From Nostoc sp. UHCC 0870 (GTDB lineage Bacteria > Cyanobacteriota > Cyanobacteriia > Cyanobacteriales > Nostocaceae), in NCBI RefSeq assembly GCF_022063185.1, contig NZ_CP091913.1:1364001-1428000 (forward strand): a stretch of DNA of 64,000 bases. The letters are read 5' to 3'. Both the position numbers and the translations under genes were made by a program. Position 1 is the first letter of the stretch; every line of letters begins with the position of its first letter. Positions 8,592-17,533 of this stretch are shown one piece after another. The notes below the pieces were generated by a model that did no database searches, had not been told where the DNA came from, and saw only the letters and a program-made list of their open reading frames with translations.

Positions 8592-9659
8592 GTGCAATCA
8601 ACGAGCATTAACTTCGATAATTCACCTCTTAGTGAACCCTCTCAGGATACAACTTCACTTCCTTTTACTCTTCAGGATTTGAAAGCTGCTATTCCCGCAG
8701 AATGCTTTCAACCCAATGTCAGTAAATCACTGTTTTATTTCTTCCGTGACATTCTGATTATTGGTGGACTTTATGCAGTAGCTAATTACCTTGATTCTTG
8801 GTTTTTCTGGCCTATATTTTGGCTCATGCAAGGAACAATGTTTTGGGCTTTGTTTGTAGTAGGACATGACTGCGGACACCAATCTTTTTCTAAGCATAGA
8901 TGGCTAAATGATTTGATTGGGCATTTGTCTCATACACCAATCTTAGTTCCTTATCACGGTTGGCGTATTAGTCACAGAACCCATCATAAAAATACTGGCA
9001 ATATCGATAATGATGAAAGCTGGTATCCTGTAACAGAAACGCAGTATAAGGAAATGCCTTTATTGCAAAAGATAGGTCGATATTATGTATTTTTATTGGC
9101 TTATCCAGTGTATATATTTAAGCGTTCTCCTAATAAAGAAGGCTCTCACTTTTTACCTAGTAGCTCACTTTTCAAGCCCTCAGAAAAATGGGATGTTATT
9201 ACTAGCACCGTACTGTGGATTGGGATGGTAGGTTTACTGGGCTTCCTCACCTATCAATGGGGTTGGATGTGGTTGCTGAAATACTACGCTGCACCCTATA
9301 TTGTGTTTGTAATTTGGTTAGACTTGGTGACATTTCTGCATCACACCGAGGCTGATATTCCTTGGTATCGTGGCGATGATTGGACGTTCCTTAAAGGTGC
9401 GATTTCCAGCATTGACCGCAATTATGGTTTATTCAACCACATTCACCACGATATCGGTACTCATGTGGCACACCACATCTTTTTGAATATGCCACACTAC
9501 AACTTATTGAAAGCGACGGAAGCGATTAAACCGATTATGGGTGAGTATTATCGCAAGTCTGAAGAACCCATTTGGAAGTCTTTGTGGCGTTCTTCCGTTA
9601 GCTGTCATTTTGTACCCGATACAGGCGGGAAGGTTTACTATACATCCAACACTAAATAA
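8592..9659 (+). CDS. desB: Acyl-lipid omega-3 (delta-15) desaturase DesB
   Basis: Adds the third double bond (omega-3) to linoleoyl lipids. The histidine boxes HDCGHQSF, HRTHHKNTGN and HVAHH distinguish it from DesA and match the omega-3 class, including its kinship with plant FAD3/7/8. The gene has a GTG start at 8592; no in-frame ATG offers a better start, because the next residues (QSTSINFD) run into the conserved N-terminal region. The 355 residues are normal. Its own leader and terminator suggest independent control, consistent with desB being strongly cold-induced in other cyanobacteria. Confidence 0.94.
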   Translation: MQSTSINFDNSPLSEPSQDTTSLPFTLQDLKAAIPAECFQPNVSKSLFYFFRDILIIGGLYAVANYLDSWFFWPIFWLMQGTMFWALFVVGHDCGHQSFSKHRWLNDLIGHLSHTPILVPYHGWRISHRTHHKNTGNIDNDESWYPVTETQYKEMPLLQKIGRYYVFLLAYPVYIFKRSPNKEGSHFLPSSSLFKPSEKWDVITSTVLWIGMVGLLGFLTYQWGWMWLLKYYAAPYIVFVIWLDLVTFLHHTEADIPWYRGDDWTFLKGAISSIDRNYGLFNHIHHDIGTHVAHHIFLNMPHYNLLKATEAIKPIMGEYYRKSEEPIWKSLWRSSVSCHFVPDTGGKVYYTSNTK

Positions 9660-9692
9660 ATTTTTCTTCAGATTAGAAATCTGAAACTATAC

Positions 9693-9744
9693 AAAAGTTC
9701 GCACAGCTTTGCTTCTGGAAGTCCGGCTACGCGAACTTTTTTTT
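9693..9744 (+). terminator. Hairpin terminator after desB
   Basis: Stem AAAAGTTCGC/GCGAACTTTT (9693-9702 with 9731-9740) running into eight Ts, 33 bp past the desB stop. The loop is made of a common intergenic palindrome of this genome type. Confidence 0.85.
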
Positions 9745-9836
9745 GACTCACAATACAATTTGCAGCTTGTCAGCTTATTTCTTGTCGAGAACTTAGGTTA
9801 ACATAACTATAAAGTTAAATTTATCTAAAAAGTTGT

Positions 9837-10391
9837 ATGACTCTCACTATTGAAGATGTAGAAAGACTACAACAAAAGCTACAAGAAGAACAGCAGGACT
9901 ATCAAATAGAACTGCAAGAGGGAAATATTTTACTTATGGGGCCATCAGATATCGAGTCTAGTGAAATCGGCGCACAGTTGATTTATTTATTAAAACTTTG
10001 GATTAATCCTCGTAAACTTGGGCGAATATTTGACTCAAGTGGTGGGTTTATTATGCCAAATACTGATTTACGCGCTCCTGATGTTTCTTTTGTAGCGGCT
10101 GAAAGATTAAAACGAACTGTCAGAGATTTTGCTCAGTTAGTACCTGATTTAGTTGTAGAAATTAAATCAAAAACAGATAGAATTTCTAAGTTAGAACAGA
10201 AAGTTACATTATTTTTAGATTTAGGCGCAAGGGTAGGAATATTAATAAACCCAGATGAATTAACTGTGAGTGTATATCGTCCTAATGGTGATGTGAAAGT
10301 TTTAACTAATGAGGATAAGTTAACTATTAATGAGTTATTTCCTGGTTGGGAGATTGCAATTTCCGAACTATGGCCACCTGTATTTGAATAA
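9837..10391 (+). CDS. Uma2 family putative endonuclease (DUF820)
   Basis: A 184-residue member of the Uma2/DUF820 family, which is hugely expanded in cyanobacteria and has a PD-(D/E)XK restriction-endonuclease-like fold. The visible signature is NTDLRAPDVSFV (nuclease Asp), then LVPDLVVEIKSKTD, where the Glu-Ile-Lys is the catalytic (D/E)xK. The usual ending 'elFPGWEI' is present. Biological role is unknown. A second Uma2 gene follows 50 bp downstream on the same strand, possibly co-transcribed, but the two are only distant paralogs. Confidence 0.9.
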   Translation: MTLTIEDVERLQQKLQEEQQDYQIELQEGNILLMGPSDIESSEIGAQLIYLLKLWINPRKLGRIFDSSGGFIMPNTDLRAPDVSFVAAERLKRTVRDFAQLVPDLVVEIKSKTDRISKLEQKVTLFLDLGARVGILINPDELTVSVYRPNGDVKVLTNEDKLTINELFPGWEIAISELWPPVFE

Positions 10392-10441
10392 CTCGAAGTT
10401 TCTAGAATATTGAATCCATCTGCTGAGAATATGGATCTAAG

Positions 10442-11059
10442 ATGATGACCCCAGCTTTGCCTAAATTAATAACCTGCGATGAATTTATTGCATGGTATCC
10501 TAATGACAGTAAACGCTATGAATTGCATCAGGAAGTTATATTTGAAATGCCCCCACCATCTGGCGATCATGAAGATATTGTTGGTTTTTTAATGCGAAAA
10601 TTAGGAGTTGAAATTGAGCGATTCAACCTCCCTTTAAATATTCCGAAAACTGGCTTTGTCAGAACTCCAAGTGCAGACTCTAACTATCTCCCTGATGTCT
10701 TGGTAATCAACCGGGAAAATTTGCCTAATGAACTACTTTGGAAAAAAGCTTCCATGATTACTCAGCCTGAGTCAATAAGGCTAATAATTGAAGTTGTTTC
10801 TACTAACTGGCGAGACGACTACCACAAAAAATATGCTGATTATGAAGAAATGGGGATTCCTGAATATTGGATTGTTGATTATGCTGCATTAGGTGCGCGT
10901 AAGTTTCTCGGCAACCCGAAACAGCCTACTATTTTTGTATGCAATTTAGTAGATGGTGAATATCAAATGACCCCGTTTCACGGTAACAACCTCATCGTAT
11001 CCCCTGCTTTTCCTGAGTTAAATTTAACAGCACAACAGATTTTCAACTCCGTTTGTTGA
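10442..11059 (+). CDS. Uma2 family putative endonuclease (DUF820)
   Basis: A 205-residue Uma2 protein. It begins in the typical way (LITCDEFIAWYPNDSKRYELH) and carries the SNYLPDVLVINREN segment with the nuclease Asp. The distal catalytic region is IRLIIEVVSTNWRDDY, where the position of the usual Lys is taken by another residue (EVVS instead of ExK), common in this family branch. It ends with the PEYWIVDYAALG and FPELNLTAQQIF blocks. It forms a pair with the preceding gene. Confidence 0.88.
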   Translation: MMTPALPKLITCDEFIAWYPNDSKRYELHQEVIFEMPPPSGDHEDIVGFLMRKLGVEIERFNLPLNIPKTGFVRTPSADSNYLPDVLVINRENLPNELLWKKASMITQPESIRLIIEVVSTNWRDDYHKKYADYEEMGIPEYWIVDYAALGARKFLGNPKQPTIFVCNLVDGEYQMTPFHGNNLIVSPAFPELNLTAQQIFNSVC

Positions 11060-11171
11060 ATATTGAATCATAGAGCGATCGCCTATTTTCGGTAAAAATT
11101 CCACAAATAGATCATTTCAGTATATTCTTAATTTAAGTATATTTTCTGACGTTGATAATAATAATGATTGC

Positions 11172-11204
11172 TTACCCTAAGTATAGGATTTGAACTTAGG
11201 GTAA
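11172..11204 (+). promoter_or_regulatory. Hairpin that buries the ribosome binding site of the TerB-dynamin gene
   Basis: A perfect 11-bp inverted repeat, TTACCCTAAGT (11172-11182) with ACTTAGGGTAA (11194-11204), loop of 11 nt. It ends 2 nt before the ATG at 11207. The only Shine-Dalgarno-like sequence (TTAGGG) lies inside the right arm, so translation would be blocked while the stem holds. It could also be a DNA operator for a dimeric repressor. Confidence 0.6.
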
Positions 11205-11206
11205 AG

Positions 11207-13747
11207 ATGTCACTACCAACTACTGACCAAATAAACTATCAGTTTTTACTCCTCACCCATATGGTGTGTGCTGACGGACAAATTCACAGCGAAGAATCAA
11301 AAGCACTGCAAGATTTGGGACAGCAAGCCAAAATGGGAACACGCACCCTTCAGGAGATGGAGAAAATACTCAATCAAGATGAAGATTATATATCTATTGA
11401 AGAGGTAGCGCGTCACATCCCCACCAAGGAGAAAAGTGAGGCGATACGACAAATACTAGCAATTGCTTATGTTGATGGTTACTGTTCACCTTCAGAACAG
11501 GAAATGGTTAACCATGTTGCAAAAATTTGGAATTGGTCAGATATAGAAATTAAAAACTTGCTAGAAGGAGCAAAAAAATTTAGCACAGTTCAAAATATTT
11601 ATAACGATATCGAAAAATACGAACTATCTGTAGGTGCGCGTCTTTTAAAGGGGGTAGATTCACTTTTATCACGCGCTCTTGTGGATAATTTAACACAAAT
11701 TGCACCTAAGAATCTCGGAGATAAAGTAAAGAAACTGCGGAAAGAAATACTACTATCTGGGGCTGAATATGAAAAAGCTACTCAAAAATGTAAATCAATA
11801 GCAACTGAAGACTACAAATATACAGAAAACTCACTTCACAGTGCTTATACTGCTCTTGAAAATCTAGTAGAGAATATTCAACAAACTACTGAATCAATAC
11901 ATAAAAAAACAAGTAATAAAGGACAAGCTAATAGAGCTAAGGAAGTAGCACAACAGCTTGAAGTTACAAAAAATGCTCTCTCGGCTGAAGTTATCAAAAA
12001 ACTGGAAGTAGTACGCGAATCACTCCGATCAAAACAACGTGCTTTAAATTATTTTAGTATCGCTTTTATGGGTAAAACTAAAGCTGGTAAAAGCACTCTC
12101 CATGCAATTATTACGGGTGATGGTTGGGACGCAATTGGTGTTGGTAAACAGCGTACTACTCGTTTTAACCGCGTTTATGAATGGAAAAATATTCGGATTA
12201 TTGACACTCCTGGTATTGGTGCGCCTGGTGGAGCAAGTGATGAAGAGATTGCTGAAAGAATTATCGAAGAATCTGATGTTATCTGCTATGTAGTTACAAA
12301 TGACAGTGTTCAAGAAACTGAATTTAAATTTTTAGAACTTCTAAAAGAAAAAGCAAAACCACTGATTATATTATTAAATATTAAGAATAATCTGCGTGAC
12401 CAGCGCAGATTAGATTATTTCTTGCAAGATCCAGACAAGCTATTTGTTATGGATAGTAGTAGTGGTTTAGGCGGACATATTGAACGCATTCGTCGCTACG
12501 CAAAAAATCATTATGCTAACGATTACTTTGATATTATTCCTGTGATGCTCTTAGCTGCACAAATGTCACAAGAACCAGAGCATCAAGACAATCAAGAAAA
12601 GCTGTTTCAAGGAAGCCATATACAAGAGCTTCTTGATGCTATTCGAGTGTCGTTAGCCGAGCATGGAGTGATTCGGCGTTCTCAAACTTTACTTGGCTCT
12701 ACTGTCAGCGCAATTGAAGAACCAAAAAAGTGGGTTACTAAACAGATAGAAATTTATCAAGATAGGGTTACGCAATTGAAAGATATACATCAAAGGTTTC
12801 AGCATGAAGTACAAAAAGCATCTAGGGATAATTGGGAATCTTTACAACAGCGCATTAAGCTTGTATTTAAAGATGTGTTTGATATAATACAACCTTTTGC
12901 AGAAGAAAATTGGAATGTTGAACAAAGTCAGTTAAACTCCAAATTGAAAGATAAGCCCGAAATATTAAATATTGAAGGAAAATTAAATATTGCTTTTAAA
13001 GAATGTGAAGAAAAATTTAATAAAGACGTGCAAGAAATACTAAGAGAAATAGGTAATGAATTGCAAAATGTAGCTAGATTAAAGTTCGGTAATGTTAACT
13101 TAAACGAGCAAGACAGTATCTCCTATAAAGATATGCTACGTTTTAGTGGTAACTTATTAGGAGTATTAGGAGCGTCGGCACTTTTATTTGCTGCACCTGT
13201 TGGAATTTTTATAGGAATTACTGGTACTTGTTTACATTTAATTTCTAATTTTCTCAAATCTGAGGAGCAAAAACGCCGTGAAGCTGTAGAAAATATTCGT
13301 AACTCTCTAAACAAGCAATTCAAAAGTGAGCTAGAAAAAGCTCTGAAAAATGCCGAAGATTTTTTCAATAAATATTCTAAGGATGTAGAAAGTAATATTA
13401 GCGATTACTTCAATGAACTAATTGCGAATTTAGAACAAATGATCAAGCATCTAGAAAATACTCAAAATAAATTAGATAACTGTGCTGACAATCTTAATCG
13501 TGCTTATGCCAAACGTATTGTAGATTGGTGTGCAGATAAATATGAACCGTTAACTGATGAAGATATTTTCACAACTATTGCTCAGGTAGATAGAGATTTT
13601 GGACGAAACATCAAAATTCAAACTAAATCTGAGTTTAAGTCTAAAAGATTCCAGAAAATAATTAACCAGGTTTTACAAGAAGACATCTCTATTATCTCAG
13701 TCAAGTCTTCTGAACAAACATTTGGCAACCTACAGCATAAAACCTAA
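11207..13747 (+). CDS. Dynamin-like GTPase with N-terminal TerB-like domain
   Basis: An 846-residue protein. Residues about 8-135 form an all-helical TerB-like domain (HMVCADGQIHSEESKAL, AIAYVDGYCSPSEQEMV). A coiled-coil stretch follows. The GTPase domain starts near 285 with P-loop GKTKAGKST (289-297), switch Thr in KQRTTRF, G3 DTPG (333-336) and an unusual G4 (LNIKNN instead of NKxD). A long helical region comes next, then a paired hydrophobic segment near 648-680, as in bacterial dynamins that insert into membranes, and a further coiled coil. I chose ATG 11207 over the TTG at 11168 because the extra 13 residues are encoded by the hairpin. A second dynamin follows. Likely roles are membrane remodelling, stress response or phage defence; all are inferred. 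Confidence 0.85.
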   Translation: MSLPTTDQINYQFLLLTHMVCADGQIHSEESKALQDLGQQAKMGTRTLQEMEKILNQDEDYISIEEVARHIPTKEKSEAIRQILAIAYVDGYCSPSEQEMVNHVAKIWNWSDIEIKNLLEGAKKFSTVQNIYNDIEKYELSVGARLLKGVDSLLSRALVDNLTQIAPKNLGDKVKKLRKEILLSGAEYEKATQKCKSIATEDYKYTENSLHSAYTALENLVENIQQTTESIHKKTSNKGQANRAKEVAQQLEVTKNALSAEVIKKLEVVRESLRSKQRALNYFSIAFMGKTKAGKSTLHAIITGDGWDAIGVGKQRTTRFNRVYEWKNIRIIDTPGIGAPGGASDEEIAERIIEESDVICYVVTNDSVQETEFKFLELLKEKAKPLIILLNIKNNLRDQRRLDYFLQDPDKLFVMDSSSGLGGHIERIRRYAKNHYANDYFDIIPVMLLAAQMSQEPEHQDNQEKLFQGSHIQELLDAIRVSLAEHGVIRRSQTLLGSTVSAIEEPKKWVTKQIEIYQDRVTQLKDIHQRFQHEVQKASRDNWESLQQRIKLVFKDVFDIIQPFAEENWNVEQSQLNSKLKDKPEILNIEGKLNIAFKECEEKFNKDVQEILREIGNELQNVARLKFGNVNLNEQDSISYKDMLRFSGNLLGVLGASALLFAAPVGIFIGITGTCLHLISNFLKSEEQKRREAVENIRNSLNKQFKSELEKALKNAEDFFNKYSKDVESNISDYFNELIANLEQMIKHLENTQNKLDNCADNLNRAYAKRIVDWCADKYEPLTDEDIFTTIAQVDRDFGRNIKIQTKSEFKSKRFQKIINQVLQEDISIISVKSSEQTFGNLQHKT

Positions 13748-13836
13748 ATATTAGTTAATGACACTATAGGAATCAGATTTGAATTGTGAACGCATATTAA
13801 GACGTAAGGAACTTCCAGATAAGAAATATCCAAATT

Positions 13837-13901
13837 GTAGGGTGCGTCAGTGCGATAGAACCTAACAATAATCAGAAATTATTCATACTGACGCACCCTA
13901 C
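13837..13901. repeat. GTGCGTCAG inverted-repeat element
   Basis: Perfect 15-bp inverted repeat GTAGGGTGCGTCAGT/ACTGACGCACCCTAC (13837-13851 and 13887-13901) with a 35-nt spacer. A sister element with the same core and the same spacer length is at 27125-27187. There is no T tail, so it is probably not a classic terminator; a small non-autonomous mobile repeat is more likely. Confidence 0.8.
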
Positions 13902-14043
13902 CCAACCATTAATTTCGGATAATTTATTTTTTGGTGTTTCCTAAAAGCCTTTTTGACAAAGATAATACGTCAAAATTTGTTCACTGATCAAATATTTTTT
14001 CTATATTTAGGTTTCGATACACAGTTATAAAAAGGAGTGAAAA

Positions 14044-15801
14044 ATGGTTCAAAATAATACAGTCTTTAATGCTGCTGAGATTGCTAATAAATTTAGTGAA
14101 GCAAGCCTTCGGTTTGATAACATCTTAGTTGAAGCAAAGCATCCTGAACTGACGGCTATTCGTCATAAACTTCATGACGAAACCAATAAATATCGTGAAA
14201 ATGGTATTATGACTGTAGCTTTTATCGGTCAATATAATGCTGGTAAATCAACAACTATCTCTGCACTAACAGGAAAGCGTGATATTAAGATTGATTCAGA
14301 TATTGCAACTGATAAAACTACTAGCTATGACTGGAATGGCATCAAGTTAATAGACACACCAGGATTATTTACAGACCGCAAAGACCATGATGATATTACT
14401 TATGATGCAATCAATAAAGCTGACTTATTAGTTTTCAGCCTCACTTATATGCTTTTCGATTCAATCACAGTAGAAAATTTCAAAAAGCTGGCTTATGAAA
14501 AAGGCTATCGATGGAAAATGATGCTGCTCATCAATAAAATGTCTGATGAAGCTGGAGAGGAAGCACAAAAAATTGCTAATTATCGCCAAAGTTTAGCTGA
14601 TGCACTCAAGCCTCATAGCCTTGATGAATTTCTTGTGTGCTTTATTGATGCTAAGGATTATTGTGAAGGTATAGATCAAAAAGATGATTTCTTGATCGAC
14701 ATCAGCCGCTTTCCAACATTTATTGATGCTTTAAATAATTTTGTTAAAAGCCGTGCTACACTTGCCCGTTATGATACACCAGTCAGAATTGTTTTAGCGG
14801 CTTTAGACGAAGCTCAATTAAGCTTTACACGCAATTCTAATCAAGATACGGCATTTCTAGAAGTAATGGCACGTTTGTCGCGTACAGTACGTAAAGAGAG
14901 AGAACGTCTACGAATCAAATTTAATAGTATAGCCTTAGAAATGTCTTCTAAAATTGCTGAAGATGGAATTAAGTTGGCATATGCTGTGGGAACAAAGACT
15001 CAGGAAGATTTTGAAAAACTGAATCACCAAACTGAGCTAAACGTAGAAAAACACTATAAAGATGCTACAGAAAAACTAGAAAAATTAGTCGGATCAGCAA
15101 TTCAAGACATTAGTCAAGAAGTAGAACAAGTGTTACAGAGTAATCTTGTAAAAACTTTTATAACTTGCTTGGAAAATACTCAAACACTATCTGTTAAGAA
15201 TGTTAATAATAATATAAGTATTGAACATCTACAAAATCAGGTAAAATCTCTGCAACAAATGGGTAAACTATTAGGCAGTCACTGGGAAAAATTTACTGCT
15301 GGGAGGGTAGCGGCTAGTAGTCAAGGTTTTTTAACTGCCTCAAATGTAGCTGGTAGTCATGCCCATAATGTAGTTTATAGTGTGGGAAAACTTATTGGTG
15401 TAGATTTCAAGCCTTGGCAAGCTGTTGGTATTGTTAAAGAACTTGCTAATTTTACTGTGTTTCTTGCACCTGTAATAGCAGTAGCTGGTGTGGTTGCAGA
15501 TTTTCATGCTATGCAACAAGAAACTGAAAGACAAGATAAAATGGCTGAAGCTCGTCGAGAGATTACTAGCCATTTTATGAGTGTTGCCAAGAGTCTTGAA
15601 AATCAAATAGATAGTATATTTAGGGATGTAGATTTACAAATCTACGGAGAAATTGATAAGCAAATTGCTGCTGCACGCCAACATGAAGAAAATGCGATCG
15701 CAGTTTCTAATACTTGGGTAAAACAACTTACAGAAATTCGTCAAGATTTTGAGTCTATTCTTCGCCACATTAACCAAGTGATGGAAAATCAGCAAGCCTG
15801 A
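14044..15801 (+). CDS. Dynamin-like GTPase, second gene of the pair
   Basis: A 585-residue large GTPase. It has P-loop GQYNAGKST (62-70), switch Thr in TDKTTSYDW, G3 DTPGLF (104-109) and G4 NKMSDE (164-169). Long helices follow, with a hydrophobic segment near 470-490 (LANFTVFLAPVIAVAGVV) suited to membrane insertion, then a final coiled coil. There is no TerB domain, and the G4 is more canonical than in the upstream gene. Bacterial dynamins often come as tandem pairs that work as hetero-oligomers. Start ATG 14044 has a strong AGGAG 9 nt upstream. A 296-bp gap with a palindromic repeat separates the pair. It converges on the ProA-like gene with only 12 bp between. Confidence 0.87.
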   Translation: MVQNNTVFNAAEIANKFSEASLRFDNILVEAKHPELTAIRHKLHDETNKYRENGIMTVAFIGQYNAGKSTTISALTGKRDIKIDSDIATDKTTSYDWNGIKLIDTPGLFTDRKDHDDITYDAINKADLLVFSLTYMLFDSITVENFKKLAYEKGYRWKMMLLINKMSDEAGEEAQKIANYRQSLADALKPHSLDEFLVCFIDAKDYCEGIDQKDDFLIDISRFPTFIDALNNFVKSRATLARYDTPVRIVLAALDEAQLSFTRNSNQDTAFLEVMARLSRTVRKERERLRIKFNSIALEMSSKIAEDGIKLAYAVGTKTQEDFEKLNHQTELNVEKHYKDATEKLEKLVGSAIQDISQEVEQVLQSNLVKTFITCLENTQTLSVKNVNNNISIEHLQNQVKSLQQMGKLLGSHWEKFTAGRVAASSQGFLTASNVAGSHAHNVVYSVGKLIGVDFKPWQAVGIVKELANFTVFLAPVIAVAGVVADFHAMQQETERQDKMAEARREITSHFMSVAKSLENQIDSIFRDVDLQIYGEIDKQIAAARQHEENAIAVSNTWVKQLTEIRQDFESILRHINQVMENQQA

Positions 15802-15813
15802 CATCATCAACTT

Positions 15814-17079
15814 TTAAAACCGTCCATTCCCTTGAATAATATGTTTGGCAGTAGTCAGAGTCTCTAAACTAATAAATCCCCGACGGTGGCCTTTTTGGTT
15901 AGACATACCTAAAAATACTGAGTCTCCCCGTGAAGGATTACGAGAGAAACGCGGTGAAGTGTTAATGTATGTGGCGGCACTGTTAACCCCTAGGGCAAAC
16001 TGGCGACTTTCTTGATAGGATTCAGTGGCAATCGAATCAGCATGACCGCTACTGTATTGATTAATCCAGGCGATCGCTCCTTCTAGACTATCCACCAACT
16101 TAAATGCTACTGTCTTGGTTAAATAGGCGCATCCCCATTCATTGTCTTTCGCTAGCTGCAACTGTGGGAAGGCTTCTACTAGTTCTGCGTCGCCTTTGAG
16201 TTCAAAGCCTTTTTCTTTCAAACTATTCCACAGTACCGCCAAGGATGAGGGCATGGCTTGGCGATGAATTAGCACCTTTTCAATGGCATTAACGGGGTCT
16301 GGTTCGCTTTCGTGGCTATCCAGAATCATCCACCGCACCATCTCTAGACTGCCATTCAGCGACCAGTAAAGGTAACAGTTACCCATTGCTGATTTTAACA
16401 CTGGACAGGTGGCTTGCCGCATGACTTGCTGTACCAAGCTAGAACGTCCGTAAGGAATGGCTAAGTTTACATATTGGTCTTGGGTGACTAAATCACGAAT
16501 TGAAGCCCCGTGTTCTGTTGTAATCAGTTCTATACAACCTGCTGGTAAACCAACTTCTGCAAGTGCGTGTTGTAATACTTCCGAAATAGCCGCGTTAGAG
16601 TGACTAGCTTCTGTACTGCCTTTGAGGATGATACTATTACCAGTTTTAATACACAAAGCTGCCGCGATCGCGCCTAAATCAGGAAAGGCTTCATAAATAA
16701 ATCCTATGACTCCCAAGGGCATTAACTGGGAGTAACTTTGAGAGTCTTCTGGTTGATAGTCGGCGTTTCTCACCCGTCGTAACGGGTCTGATAGTTCTCC
16801 CAACCTTTGCAGAATTTCTACTGTTGTCTCTAACCTGGTGGGAGTGAGCTTCAGCCAATCTAAAATCAATTCTGGCACTGCCATTTCCCGACTAGCTTCT
16901 AAATCCAACGTGTTGGCTTCTAAAATGTCGTCGAATGAGTTTTCTATCGCCTGTGCCATTGCCAATACAGCGCGACTGCGGTCTGTTCCCTTGGTAGTGC
17001 TTAACTTTAGGGAAGCTTGATAAGCGCGTTTCGCGCTGTTGATGGGTTCGGGAAATTCGTCCACAGCTACAACGGTCAT
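15814..17079 (-). CDS. proA: ProA-like protein (gamma-glutamyl phosphate reductase family), divergent active site
   Basis: A 421-residue member of the aldehyde dehydrogenase superfamily, closest to glutamate-5-semialdehyde dehydrogenase (proline biosynthesis). PLGVIGFIYE, the NSIILKGSTEASHSN nucleotide region and AVNP-like C-terminal blocks fit ProA. However, the active-site segment, normally RPxxCNxxExLLV, reads EPDPVNAIEKVLIH, so the catalytic Cys is replaced (Val263). The usual ESRPNVT is also changed to EAFPDLG. It may therefore be a paralog that is not a normal reductase, and another proA elsewhere would be expected. The start is ATG 17079; the longer frame to 17157 runs into the upstream gene. 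It lies 4 bp after the stop of the zinc-ribbon membrane protein gene, so the two are probably co-transcribed. Confidence 0.8.
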   Translation of the reverse strand: MTVVAVDEFPEPINSAKRAYQASLKLSTTKGTDRSRAVLAMAQAIENSFDDILEANTLDLEASREMAVPELILDWLKLTPTRLETTVEILQRLGELSDPLRRVRNADYQPEDSQSYSQLMPLGVIGFIYEAFPDLGAIAAALCIKTGNSIILKGSTEASHSNAAISEVLQHALAEVGLPAGCIELITTEHGASIRDLVTQDQYVNLAIPYGRSSLVQQVMRQATCPVLKSAMGNCYLYWSLNGSLEMVRWMILDSHESEPDPVNAIEKVLIHRQAMPSSLAVLWNSLKEKGFELKGDAELVEAFPQLQLAKDNEWGCAYLTKTVAFKLVDSLEGAIAWINQYSSGHADSIATESYQESRQFALGVNSAATYINTSPRFSRNPSRGDSVFLGMSNQKGHRRGFISLETLTTAKHIIQGNGRF

Positions 17080-17083
17080 TGAA

Positions 17084-17491
17084 TTATCGTCTGTAAGTAA
17101 GCCAGACCATGAGTGCTGGCAAAATTGCCAACAATACTGCCACCATAGCCCATGCAATCATGCTAGAACGATTGGCCAATTGCAGTGCTAATGGTAGCCA
17201 TATAATCACTAGCACGAAAATAATCCCCAATGCTATAGGTAAATAACTTTCTCCTAATTTGGGGTGAACAACTCGCCAACTACTCCCTGTCCAACGCCAA
17301 GCACGCTTGTAGGGGTAGGTGGTGGATAGTTGTTCTAGTACATGGCCATTATCTTCTACAACAAAGATTTGTTGACAGCGATCGCAACCAAATGCTTCTG
17401 TAAGAGTAATCGGAATTAACCGTCCCTTGCGGCGACAGGGACAGGGGTATTCGGTGTTAAAATCGATTTTTTGTGGTTTTTGTGATTGCAC
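17084..17491 (-). CDS. Conserved membrane protein with Cys-pair (zinc-ribbon-like) N-terminus
   Basis: Unnamed protein of about 135 residues. The N-terminal half has a CPC motif and a distal CDRC, likely a metal-binding ribbon (YPCPCRRKGRLIP, FGCDRCQQIFVV). A Trp-rich linker follows (RAWRWTGSSWRVVHP), then two transmembrane helices (LGIIFVLVIIWLPLAL and AWAMVAVLLAILPALMVWL). I prefer GTG 17491: the longer TTG start at 17518 lies inside a heptamer repeat and adds only repeat-encoded residues. It forms a two-gene operon with the ProA-like gene. Confidence 0.75.
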   Translation of the reverse strand: MQSQKPQKIDFNTEYPCPCRRKGRLIPITLTEAFGCDRCQQIFVVEDNGHVLEQLSTTYPYKRAWRWTGSSWRVVHPKLGESYLPIALGIIFVLVIIWLPLALQLANRSSMIAWAMVAVLLAILPALMVWLTYRR

Positions 17492-17504
17492 AAGCTTTCT
17501 AAGC

Positions 17505-17533
17505 AATTCAAAATTCAAAATTCAAAATTCAAA
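17505..17533. repeat. STRR, AATTCAA heptamer array
   Basis: Four tandem 7-nt units (AATTCAA) immediately upstream of the zinc-ribbon membrane protein gene. Confidence 0.85.

Noticed and set aside
13837..13901. Terminator between the two dynamin genes
   Set aside because: The stem is perfect, but no T run follows on either strand and the same element occurs in unrelated places, so it is listed as a repeat.
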